Below, one piece after another: positions 7,027-14,640 of a stretch of 14,714 bases of DNA. The number at the start of each line of letters is the position of its first letter. Positions within the stretch are counted from its first letter, which is position 1. The stretch comes from JBBIOI01 sp037443425 (lineage in GTDB: Bacteria > Desulfobacterota > BSN033 > UBA1163). The stretch lies in contig JBBIOI010000085.1 of assembly GCA_037443425.1 (NCBI GenBank), forward strand, positions 1 through 14,714, written 5' to 3'. Both the position numbers and the translations under genes were made by a program. Below the pieces are notes generated by a model. It did not search any database and was not told the origin of the DNA. It saw only the letters and a program-made list of their open reading frames with translations.

Positions 7027-8163
7027 TTAATTCTTTTTTGGATTGCCTCCCTTATTTGGTTGAAATTTTGTCTTGTAATTGTCAACCAGTCTTTTAATTT
7101 CCTCATCTTCTTTAATCTGGTTATGAAGCGGATCGATTGATACTGAAAATCCATTCTTTCCTGAAAATCCTTTTATTGTCTTTTCATATTCATTCTTTGC
7201 GCTTAGTAGCTGGGTCCTTTCAGCCTCTGGCAGTTGCTGGCTTAGTTTTTGATTAATATAATGAATACGCCTCTCGAATTCTCTTTTTGTTGAAAGGTTA
7301 TAGAAAGATGCTTGGTTATTATTTAGGAAAAGTTCAATTCTCGCACCATACATTCCTCTTGGTGAAGATTGTAAAATAATAGTATTATTGAGGATGGGTG
7401 GAGTTGATAGGTTCATTCCCAGATGGCTGCCAAAGATGATACTTATTCCCTTTATAGATTGAGTTAATTCTATATCTTTTGGATAGCTGAGATGGCTGAG
7501 TAGTATAATAAGATCTACCTTTGGCTTAATCTCATCTATAATTTCCCTTGCAACATCTGAAGGGTTGCCAATTTTTAAGCCCTTTTTTCTTGGATCATTG
7601 TTTAAAAATAGATTTTCTGAAATGAGACTGAAGATTCCAATCCTTATACCACCTATCTCTTTAAGCAAATAAGGTTCAAATAGCGGTTTTTCAGTATCTT
7701 CATCAAATATATTTGAGGAAACGAATGGAAATTTTGCCTCCTTAGAGATCTCAACCAAGAATTCCTTTCCAAGACTCAAGTCATCATCTCCCACAGCCAT
7801 TACGTCCAATCCCATTAGATTAAAGCTTTCAATCATAAGTTTTGCCTTCTGTATTTCTATATCTTTTTTGTTATCCAAAATAGGATTTTTATATTTTTTA
7901 AATAATAGGTCGCCTGAATCTACGATAAGGATTTCATTTTTTCGGCCCTTAATCTCTTTTATCCACGAAGACCTCCTGGCAAGACCGCCAATCTTATTAG
8001 TTTCACCTCAAGTAGGGCATGGATCGGTTTCAGCATTTATATTATTACTAAAAATAATAGTAAGACTTTTTGATCTTTGTTCGGCAAAGGTCAGGGCTTC
8101 TATTCCAAGGATTATGACAAAGATAATGAGGATTAAAAATAGATTATTTTTGTATTTAATCAT
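7027..8163 (-). CDS. UshA-like secreted selenoprotein with in-frame UGA (Sec52)
   Basis: Reading from ATG 8163 gives 378 residues if the single in-frame TGA at 8008-8010 is selenocysteine. The frame is closed by a TAG two codons before this ATG, so the start is well bounded. Residues 1-28 form a signal peptide (MIKYKNN, hydrophobic core, TFA/EQ). Next comes TIIFSNNINAETDPCPT, then U52, then GETNKIGGLARR. The Cys49-Pro-Thr-Sec52 tetrad is a CxxU redox-type motif at the place where related metallophosphatase (5'-nucleotidase/UshA-like) proteins have a metal-site loop or an EPCGC-type motif. VDSGDLL, LMGLDVMAVGDDDLSLG, LLSHL and FGSHLG follow the metallophosphatase plan with several metal ligands changed. 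Translation resumes in the same frame with no shift, and residues on both sides of the UGA fit one family. A charged helical tail follows. It is probably periplasmic; its activity is unknown. Confidence 0.85.
7968..7995 (-). promoter_or_regulatory. Candidate bacterial SECIS hairpin of the UshA-like selenoprotein
   Basis: Beginning 12 nt after the UGA, AAGA can pair with UCUU (outer), then a U is left unpaired, then UGGC pairs with GCCA around the loop GGUCUU. The GGUC(U) loop and the unpaired U on the 5' side are the SelB-recognised features of the E. coli fdhF element. The loop begins 21 nt after the UGA, against 18 nt in fdhF. The outer stem is separated from the inner stem by an asymmetric bulge on the 3' side. 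This supports UGA decoding rather than termination. Confidence 0.65.
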
Positions 8164-8217
8164 ACTCTATTTATACATTATCATTTTTTTTAAAACAAGT
8201 AGACGTCTTAGATGGGT

Positions 8218-9180
8218 TTAAAAATCTAAATGGTGAAAGACCTCTTTGGCCTTTATATATCCTTTGACTACCATATCCCTCATTTTTCCAGGATCAAAAT
8301 CTAAGGAAGATTCCATTAACTCCTCATCAGGTCTGATTGTTATAATATTAAGAATCCTTTTTCCTGAAAATGGATTTTCCACACCTGAAAAGAGCCTTTT
8401 TATTTCAGAATCTTTAAGACCAAGGATATCTTTTGCATTTTTCTTAATTCGGTCAATATAGCCGATTGCCTCACTATAGAGATTTGCAATCTTTAAATCG
8501 TTATCCAGTATTTCATCTGTTAAAAGCTCTATGGTCCTCTTCAGTATGTCCATAGCATTTTTAAATTCTCTCTTTACCGGTTTTCGATTTTCTTGAGCAG
8601 GAGAGAGGATGATTGATATGATGCTCGTTGCCCCTTCTATGATTGCCTTACTAAGTGGGGCAATCTCTTTGACCCCTCCGTCTATGTATTGGTGTCTTGC
8701 AATTTTAACAGGAGGCATAAGCACTGGTATACTTGCTGATGCAAGTATCTTTTTAAGGAGTATGGATTTCGAATCCCTGTGCTGGTTTCCATAATCAATT
8801 GCTCCTGTCTGCATATTTACAACAGTTACAAATAACTCTGTAGGGGATTCTATTAATCTTCTGTATCGTAATTTATCTCCAAAGAAATTCTCTATAAGCC
8901 TTTTTAATGGTTTTGTATCATTTAAGGAATCAGAAAAAAGAAATGCAAAAATATCAGGTCTATTTTTAAGTATATCCTGTTTCTCCACATTTTCATAGAA
9001 GTGAACAAGATTTGAAATATCTTTACTTGCAACAAGCGGGGCAATTAAAGCACCTGTACTTGTTCCTACAACAATATCAAAATTAAGACCAAGTTCTATC
9101 ATAATATATTTAATGGCACCTGCAGCAAATGCGCCTTTTGCGCCCCCACCACTTATAACAAGTGCTCTCTTATTTTCCAT
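8218..9180 (-). CDS. Patatin-like phospholipase family protein
   Basis: The family hydrolyses acyl esters of lipids with a Ser-Asp dyad. In this 320-residue protein the oxyanion loop is GGGAKGAF (11-18), the nucleophile elbow is GTSTG (39-43; Ser41) and the catalytic Asp is in DGGV (Asp167). The C-terminal half is a helical extension with no recognised domain, ending DPGKMRDMVVKGYIKAKEVF. There is no signal peptide, so it should be cytoplasmic or membrane-peripheral. The ATG overlaps the end of the preceding lipoprotein gene by 11 nt, and an AGAAGAG-like ribosome site lies just upstream. The UshA-like selenoprotein follows after 54 nt. The lipid substrate is unknown, and nothing in its sequence connects it directly to selenium. 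Confidence 0.93.
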   Translation of the reverse strand: MENKRALVISGGGAKGAFAAGAIKYIMIELGLNFDIVVGTSTGALIAPLVASKDISNLVHFYENVEKQDILKNRPDIFAFLFSDSLNDTKPLKRLIENFFGDKLRYRRLIESPTELFVTVVNMQTGAIDYGNQHRDSKSILLKKILASASIPVLMPPVKIARHQYIDGGVKEIAPLSKAIIEGATSIISIILSPAQENRKPVKREFKNAMDILKRTIELLTDEILDNDLKIANLYSEAIGYIDRIKKNAKDILGLKDSEIKRLFSGVENPFSGKRILNIITIRPDEELMESSLDFDPGKMRDMVVKGYIKAKEVFHHLDF

Positions 9181-9625
9181 CTTTCTCTTCTTTCAATTGA
9201 GAAAGCCCCTTTTTTATTCCGATTAAAGTTGCATCTAAAATCTCTTTTTGAACCTCAGGGGAATTTAAGTTTTCCCTTCTGCTTTGGTTTTCAGACCTTT
9301 GAAGTTCAAACATAATATCTGCCTCGATTATATAAGCAAGGTCTTTTAACCGATCCACTTTCTTTAATTCCTCTATGAGTCTATTAAAGGAAGTTTGTTT
9401 TTCAAGATATGGAAACTTCTCTTCAAGAAGCTTTTGCTTTGGAGGATTGTATCTGAGGTTACTTATTATTGTTGTTGTTATCAGGGCCGCTACCCTTTCA
9501 GAAAACCCAACCAATATACTTGGACCATTTTTCGGTTTTTGGGTGCAGAAGATTAAAAAGAGAGAGAAAACTATTATGATAAATAATTTTAAGGCCTTTA
9601 ATTTTATTGAACAGGACCAAAACAT
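9170..9625 (-). CDS. Putative small lipoprotein or membrane-anchored protein, family unknown
   Basis: I do not recognise this 151-residue protein. From ATG 9625 it has a basic N-terminus, a hydrophobic stretch (about 13-26) ending LFLIFC and then TQKPKNG. Cys27 could be a lipidation site, although Phe at -1 is unusual for a lipobox, so an uncleaved anchor is also possible. The rest is mostly helical and charged (SFNRLIEELKKVDRLKDLAYIIEADIMFEL). The frame is open up to a TTG at 9661, but ATG 9625 places the basic residues directly before the hydrophobic stretch. It lies 54 nt after fdhE and overlaps the patatin gene by 11 nt, so those two are likely coupled. Confidence 0.6.
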   Translation of the reverse strand: MFWSCSIKLKALKLFIIIVFSLFLIFCTQKPKNGPSILVGFSERVAALITTTIISNLRYNPPKQKLLEEKFPYLEKQTSFNRLIEELKKVDRLKDLAYIIEADIMFELQRSENQSRRENLNSPEVQKEILDATLIGIKKGLSQLKEEKDGK

Positions 9626-9679
9626 AGTAATTTTTATATTTAAGTTTTCAAGGAAAATCAAGAAAAATTTAATAAATGC

Positions 9680-10540
9680 TTAGAGCCAGGGATTCAGGGT
9701 AGGGCGTTTATAACCTTTTTTTGACGCAAGTATGTCGAGGTGTATCGTTGATAAATCTTCAAGTATAGGGTCGAACAATTCTAACTTTCTTAAGTCAATG
9801 GTTTTAATATACTGTTTACATTTTTCACAGGTATCAATTCGATAAGCATCTTCTTCTTCAGCATAAAAATACTGCAATGAGTTTTGTTCATTATTTGTGC
9901 AGAAAGGGCATGAGATACGTTCGTAACGCCATTGAGAACCACAAAAAGAGCAGGTTAGATATCTTTTCCCAGCTTCTTCTTTTAAAAGGGCAAGATAAGG
10001 TTGTGAACCACAGAGCGGGCAGAAATTCTTTAGCCATTTCTCTTTATCCACCATTTCAGTTAGCTTTTTTGTGTCTTCTTCAATTGAAGGTCGAATACTC
10101 TCTTTTAGGAGGAAAAAGAATATTTTTTCATCAAGCCCGTAGTCCCTAAGGATTTCTTTAATTCTTTCCTCTTTATGAAAATCTTTAAAAATTTCTTTTA
10201 GGTCAAATCCTTTTTCGTGGATAGAGTCTTCTATCTTTTCAATCTCTTTTGACATATGGGGATTTGCTTTTTTTCCTATTTTACAAATGGCTTTAAAGAG
10301 ATTGATAGATGATTCTAAATCTATTGGAAAATCCCTTTTTTCGAAAAGTGGAAAACCCTGCTGTGATAGAAGGTTCTTTAGGTCTTGTCTCATCTGAATT
10401 TGTTCGATCTTCAATGAAGGTTTTATTTTTTCCTGTTCTTTTTTTATCTTAAAATAAAAGTTAAGGATTTCCTTATATGCAGGCCTTTTCTTTTCTATTT
10501 TGAGGATTCTTCTTTTTATGTTTTCCAATGAGGTTTCCAT
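9680..10540 (-). CDS. fdhE: Formate dehydrogenase accessory protein FdhE
   Basis: FdhE helps mature the respiratory, Tat-exported formate dehydrogenase in the cytoplasm before export. The protein has 286 residues, close to family length. The N-terminal half is helical and poorly conserved. The C-terminal half carries four CxxC pairs typical of the family: CPLC (174-177), CSFC (197-200), CPFC (211-214) and CEKC (238-241). These bind iron or zinc. The context directly after fdhAB supports the assignment. The ATG has no strong ribosome site and lies 24 nt after an intrinsic terminator, so expression would need read-through or an internal promoter. The C-terminal NPWL ending gives no further clue. 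Confidence 0.93.
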   Translation of the reverse strand: METSLENIKRRILKIEKKRPAYKEILNFYFKIKKEQEKIKPSLKIEQIQMRQDLKNLLSQQGFPLFEKRDFPIDLESSINLFKAICKIGKKANPHMSKEIEKIEDSIHEKGFDLKEIFKDFHKEERIKEILRDYGLDEKIFFFLLKESIRPSIEEDTKKLTEMVDKEKWLKNFCPLCGSQPYLALLKEEAGKRYLTCSFCGSQWRYERISCPFCTNNEQNSLQYFYAEEEDAYRIDTCEKCKQYIKTIDLRKLELFDPILEDLSTIHLDILASKKGYKRPTLNPWL

Positions 10541-10564
10541 TTCGTTGAAATTTATGAAAAAATT

Positions 10565-10599
10565 GGCCTGTTTCGTAAAGTTCTTTTACGAAACAGGCC
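10565..10599 (-). terminator. Intrinsic terminator after fdhB
   Basis: A perfect 15-bp inverted repeat (GGCCTGTTTCGTAAA and its complement) encloses a five-base loop. Read on the minus strand it is followed by AATTTTTTC, a U-tract in RNA. The plus side has CTTCACCCCCC and no T-run, so the terminator points leftward. It lies 27 nt past the fdhB stop and should separate most fdhAB transcription from fdhE and downstream genes. Confidence 0.9.
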
Positions 10600-10626
10600 C
10601 TTCACCCCCCTAAGATTTATAGTTTT

Positions 10627-11361
10627 CTATCCGATCCATTGAAAGGCATTTACAGGGCTTAGGATGCGTTTAAGTGCAAGCTTCCTTGTGATTCCAATTG
10701 TTGATTCTGCAACGGCAAACTTGTGATACTTTTTTGGGTCATCTATAAGGAGATAGATTGCTCTAACATCATCAGGGTTTGCAAGCATTGCATCCTTGAA
10801 TTTTGCTTTTACCTGTTCAAGTCTCTTATTTGCCTTCTCAAGGATCTCTTTTCGGTCGCCAAAGCTCATTGCACCTGTTGGACAGGTCTTCACACAGGCT
10901 GGAAGTAGGCCTTCTTTAATCCGATCTATGCACATGGTGCATTTTGCCATGGTAGATGTCTTTTCATTCCATCGAGGAATATCATAGGGGCAGGCGCTTC
11001 GAATCTCTTTAAAATCTTCTAACTTCACCTTGACCTTTGTATTAAAGATGACAGCACCTGTTGCCTCATCGTGAATAATAGCTCCCTTGACCTTTCCATC
11101 TGCAACTTCTTTACATGGAGGAGAGATACAATGTCGGCACTGGTCAGGGAAGAAGTACCATTTAGGCTCACCACCTGGAGTTTCTATTTCGCTGAATCTT
11201 ACAAGTTTAAAAGTGAAGACAGAGAGGTCAGCCGGATTTTGATGAGTACCCCTCTGCAGTGTCTTAGTGCCGGGATTTCTATTCCATTGTTTACATGCTA
11301 TCTGACAGCCCCTGCAGGCTGTGCATTTTGTTGTATCTATGAAAAAGGATTTGTCTGCCAT
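10627..11361 (-). CDS. fdhB: Formate dehydrogenase beta (iron-sulfur) subunit
   Basis: This subunit passes electrons from the catalytic subunit through a chain of [4Fe-4S] clusters. The ATG at 11361 is chosen because AAAGGAGG lies 9 nt before it; a GTG at 11370 overlaps that ribosome site and is unlikely. The 244-residue protein has exactly 12 cysteines: CTACRGCQIAC (13-23), CRHC and CISPPC (75, 78, 83), SACPYD (124), CTMC (141, 144) and ACVKTC (156, 160). That suits three clusters, as in the Desulfovibrio-type soluble enzyme, rather than the four of E. coli FdnH. There is no C-terminal membrane helix and no signal peptide, so it probably leaves the cell bound to the Tat-directed alpha subunit. 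No cytochrome b subunit gene follows. Confidence 0.93.
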   Translation of the reverse strand: MADKSFFIDTTKCTACRGCQIACKQWNRNPGTKTLQRGTHQNPADLSVFTFKLVRFSEIETPGGEPKWYFFPDQCRHCISPPCKEVADGKVKGAIIHDEATGAVIFNTKVKVKLEDFKEIRSACPYDIPRWNEKTSTMAKCTMCIDRIKEGLLPACVKTCPTGAMSFGDRKEILEKANKRLEQVKAKFKDAMLANPDDVRAIYLLIDDPKKYHKFAVAESTIGITRKLALKRILSPVNAFQWIG

Positions 11362-11375
11362 TTTAGTCACCTCCT

Positions 11376-14300
11376 TTAACTTTTAGCCTGTTTTCTTGCT
11401 GGCGACGAGGCCAGTTTTTTCACATTAGCCATAAATGCCTTAGACTCTGGAATCATTGTATTTGGGTCTCCGATAGTTGGTGTAAGGAGATTTGCACTTT
11501 CACCGCCATTCTTTGGATGAAGCCAGCCAAAATGCCATGGCAGTCCGATTTGATGCACGATCTGGCCTGCAATATTGAATGGCTTTAAGCGGGAGGTGAC
11601 AATCGCCACAGCTTCTAACTTACCCCTTGGGGTTTCGACAAGCACACGATCCCCATTCTTAATTCCTCTTAATTTGGCAAGTTCAATACTGATTTCACAA
11701 AATACCTGTGGCTCGGCCTCAATGAGCCATGGAAGCCATCGTGTTAGTACCCCTGTCTGCCAATGCTCTGTAACCCTGTATGTAGTACAGACAAATGGAT
11801 ATCTCGGATCGCATGTTGCAAAGGTATCAGGACCTCCCTCAAAAATCTTGATGACGGGATTAATCCTCTGGCTCGAGAGCAGATTCTTCTCGATTGGACA
11901 TTCAAGTGGTTCGTAGTGTTCTGGGAATGGTCCGTCTGCAAGTCCTGGTCCGAAGATGGATGCAACTCCATCGGGTTTCATTATAAAAGGATATGCCCCA
12001 TCTTTCCCCATAGGCGGCACTGCATTATCAGGCACATCTCCAATCCATTTTTTCTGAACAGGATCCCATTTAAGCAATGGTCTTTTTGGATTTCGTGGAT
12101 TTCCTTCTAAGTCTACAGAAGCCCTATTATAAATAATCCTTCTATTTAGTGGCCAGCACCAAGACCATTCAGGATAGAGCCCTAAGCCTGTTGGGTCGGC
12201 CTTACCTCGACGGGCAGCCATATTGCCGGCCTCTGTATAACTTGCAGAGTAGAGCCAGTTTCCACATGAGGTTGTCCCATCATCTTTTAAGGCAACAAAA
12301 TTGGGCACTAACTTTCCTGTTTTGAGGTCATAACCATTTATTTCTTTTGCAACTTTATGGACATCAAAATGGCCATTGGTCTCGTAGTCCCATTTCAGAT
12401 TAAGGATAGGTTCTGGGAATGCCCCTTTTTCTTTCTCATAAAGTGCCCTTACCTTTTTGAATAGTTCATAGATGATATCGCCATCAGGTCTTGCCTCACC
12501 AGGAGGGTTTGCTGCCTTATAGCGCCACTGCATCCAGCGACCACTATTTGAGATACTTCCCTCTTTCTCCATAAATGCAGCACAGGGAAGTTGAAAGACT
12601 TCGGTCTTGACCTTCTTTGGATCCATTCCAGGGCCTCTCCAGAACTCGCCTGTCTCACTATCAAAGACATTTACATTCACCATCCAGTCAAGTTTTGCCA
12701 GTGCCTGACGAACCTTGCCAGCATTGGCACTCGAGCAGGCAGGGTTCATTCCCCAGGCAAAAAACCCGGTAAATGTCCCCTTATACATTTCATCAAAGAG
12801 GTTAAGCCAGGATGCATCCTGTTTAGGATCAAGTTTTGGCAACCAGGAATATCCAAAATCATTTTCCTTTGTTGCTTTATCTCCAAACATTGATTTTAAG
12901 AAACTAACAATATATTTTGGACGATGTCTCCACCAGTTCACACTCCTTGGATCGTTTGTAGATGGTGTGGTCTTATTATAATCGGCAAGGGTTTGCCATT
13001 GTGCTCGAGGTGTTGGTAGATACCCAGGAAGGATATGATAGAGTAGAGCATGGTCTGTAGACCCTTGAACGTTGGATTCTCCACGAAGTGCGTTTATACC
13101 ACCACCAGCAATCCCCATATTACCTAAAAGGGATTGAATTATTGACATGGCACGAATATTCTGAACACCTACCGTATGTTGAGTCCATCCCATGGCATAT
13201 AGCACAGTACCTGCTTTATCCGGAGTTCCTGTAAAGGCATAGATCTTATAAACTTTTTCAAGATCAGCCATAGGAGTCCCAGTAATTTCAGAGACCTTCT
13301 GTAGGGTATATCGAGAATAATGTTTCTTCAAGAGCTGAAAAACACAGTTGGGGTCCTCAAGACTCATATCTTTTTTAGGAATTCCTTTCTCATCTTTCAC
13401 AAATGCCCATGTGGATTTATCGTAAGCCCTCTTAACCGGATCATAACCTGAGAAAAGACCATCATCAAAACTGAATTTAGGGTTTACTATAAATGGCGCA
13501 TTGGTATAATTCTTTACATAGAATTCATCATAGAGGTTGTTATCAAGGATGTACTTTATCATCCCGCCTAAGAAGGCAATATCAGTACCTGAGCGCAGTC
13601 TTACAAAAATATCAGCCTTTGATGAAGTCCTTGTATATCTCGGGTCAACATGAATAAATATTGCCCCTTTATCCATTGCTGCCTGAATCCACTTAAAGGA
13701 GACGGGATGGTTTTCTGCGACATTCCCACCCATATTTAGAATGACATCGGCATTTCTGAAATCAATATAATGATTGGTCATTGCGCCACGTCCAAACGAC
13801 TCTGCCAGAGCCGCAACCGTTGCGCTGTGTCAGATCCGCGCCTGATGTTCAATGTAGACAATCCCCAATGCCCTTAGGAACTTCTGATAGAGCCAGCACT
13901 CTTCGTTATCCATTGCCGCACTTCCAACAGAGGCAATACCATTGGTTCGATTGACCACCTGGCCCTGAGTATTCTTCTCCATGAAACTGGCATCACGACT
14001 TTTTTTGATATTGGCAGCTATCTTTTCTAGTGCCCACTCCCAGCTTACCTCTTTCCACTGGGTGCTGTATGGAGCACGGTAACGAACCTTCTGGAGACGG
14101 TTAGGGTTGTTTGCAATTTGATAAGAGGCTGCGCCTTTGGCACAAAGAGCACCCTCATTGATTGGATGATCAGGATCACCCTCTGTATTTATGACTTTTC
14201 CTTTATCATCTGTATGAACAATTATTCCACAACCAACAGAACAGTAACAACAAATTGTTGTTGTCTCTTTAGCGCCCTTAATTCGAAGTTCTTGGGCATA

Positions 14301-14399
14301 AGATTCTATAGGTAAAAGATCAAATCCCAGTCCGCTTATAAGTGTGCCTGCGGTTGTTATGCCCGAGATTTTTAAAAAATCTCTTCGTGTTAACCTCAT
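11376..14399 (-). CDS. fdhA: Formate dehydrogenase alpha subunit, selenocysteine-containing
   Basis: The catalytic subunit oxidises formate to CO2 at a Mo or W bis-pterin site. With UGA 13830-13832 read as Sec190 it has 1007 residues, near E. coli FdnG. The N-terminus has the twin-arginine signal TRRDFLK (4-10), a hydrophobic stretch and a cleavage region before about residue 36, so it is exported folded. A [4Fe-4S] ligand set, CxxCxxxC (Cys50, 53, 57) with Cys86, follows. The segment EHQARI-Sec-HSATVAALAESFGRGAMTNH is the known family active site, with Sec, His191 and the Mo/W centre. NADVILNMGGNVAENHP and later DPRYTRTSSKAD are pterin-binding regions. Without UGA decoding the gene would split into 189- and 801-residue pieces. 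fdhB follows, with its ribosome site overlapping this gene's stop codon. Confidence 0.98.
13798..13817 (-). promoter_or_regulatory. Candidate SECIS hairpin of fdhA
   Basis: Starting 17 nt after the UGA, GGCUCU can pair with AGAGUC around a GGC loop (six pairs including one G-U). An alternative fold pairs UUGC with GCAG around GGCUCUG. The segment GGUUGCGGCUCUG aligns with the start of the E. coli fdhF element GGUUGCAGGUCUG at nearly the same distance from UGA. Which fold forms cannot be settled by eye. Confidence 0.45.
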
Positions 14400-14432
14400 T
14401 TTTTTCCCACCTTCCTTTCTTTAAAATTGCTC

Positions 14433-14468
14433 AGCAGGCTTTGCTTTCATCCCCCCTTTCGGCCTGCT
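14433..14468 (-). promoter_or_regulatory. Stem-loop in the fdhA 5' leader
   Basis: In the minus-strand leader, AGCAGGC pairs perfectly with GCCUGCU around a 22-base purine-rich loop containing GAAAGGGGGG and GAAAGC. It sits between the candidate promoter and the ribosome site GGAAGG, 34 nt before the ATG. No U-run follows, so it is not a terminator. It could be a regulatory RNA element or an mRNA stabiliser. I do not recognise a known riboswitch in it. Confidence 0.45.
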
Positions 14469-14505
14469 TGAAAGTTAATTAATATTAGGATATTCTTTTT
14501 TGACA

Positions 14506-14523
14506 TTGTGAAGAATAACACAA
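14506..14523. promoter_or_regulatory. Rex- or CRP/FNR-like operator
   Basis: The 18-bp palindrome TTGTGAAGAATAACACAA closely resembles the Rex consensus TTGTGAA-N4-TTCACAA: the left half-site is perfect and the right differs at two bases. It also fits TGTGA-N6-TCACA of CRP-type regulators at nine of ten positions. It overlaps the -10 region of the candidate fdhA promoter. The position suggests repression by a redox-sensing factor such as Rex, but no regulator gene is in view. Confidence 0.5.
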
Positions 14524-14539
14524 ATAAATTTTTTGTCAA
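14512..14539 (-). promoter_or_regulatory. Candidate sigma70-type promoter of fdhAB
   Basis: On the minus strand a perfect TTGACA (plus 14534-14539) is followed after 16 nt by TATTCT (plus 14512-14517, four of six to consensus). A start near 14505 would give a leader of about 105 nt with the stem-loop and ribosome site. A plus-strand TTGACA at 14500-14505 could serve a divergent promoter, but no gene follows it here. Confidence 0.55.
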
Positions 14540-14557
14540 GGTAATATAATGAGACTT

Positions 14558-14640
14558 CTGAAAAAGTCTTTGATTAGACTGGTGAGTTAGGGTTCAAAAC
14601 CCTTCGAATGCGGGCTTTTAATGTTTAAATTGCTAACAAT
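14558..14640. repeat. Probable dispersed non-coding repeat upstream of fdhA
   Basis: This part of the gene-free right edge (14540-14714) holds short inverted repeats: AGACTT/AAGTCT and GGGTT/AACCC. From memory, the minus-strand translation containing KARIRRVLNPNSPV recurs as a spurious peptide in several anaerobe genomes, suggesting a dispersed intergenic element. I cannot confirm this without a search. A 41-codon minus-strand open frame entering from the edge and stopping at 14587 may be the tail of another gene or chance. I see nothing else certain between 14540 and the end. Confidence 0.3.

Noticed and set aside
7879..8163. UshA-like gene as a frameshifted or decayed pseudogene
   Set aside because: The upstream and downstream parts are in the same frame, separated by a single TGA with a CxxU context, a SECIS-like hairpin and nearby selA/selC. 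No frameshift is needed.
7868..8221. 117-residue plus-strand open frame opposite the UshA-like N-terminus
   Set aside because: The minus-strand reading gives a signal peptide and family motifs; the plus-strand frame has none and is a shadow.
11575..12110. Overlapping open frames on both strands inside fdhA
   Set aside because: They lie wholly within a conserved coding region and show no ribosome site or family features.
11376..14399. Formate dehydrogenase alpha as two separate genes or a nonsense pseudogene
   Set aside because: The interrupting UGA is at the known catalytic Sec position, and both sides match one family in one frame.
14433..14468. c-di-GMP (GEMM-type) riboswitch in the fdhA leader
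   Set aside because: GAAAG and GCAAAGCC look similar, but the conserved GGGCAAACC segment and paired P1b helix are missing.
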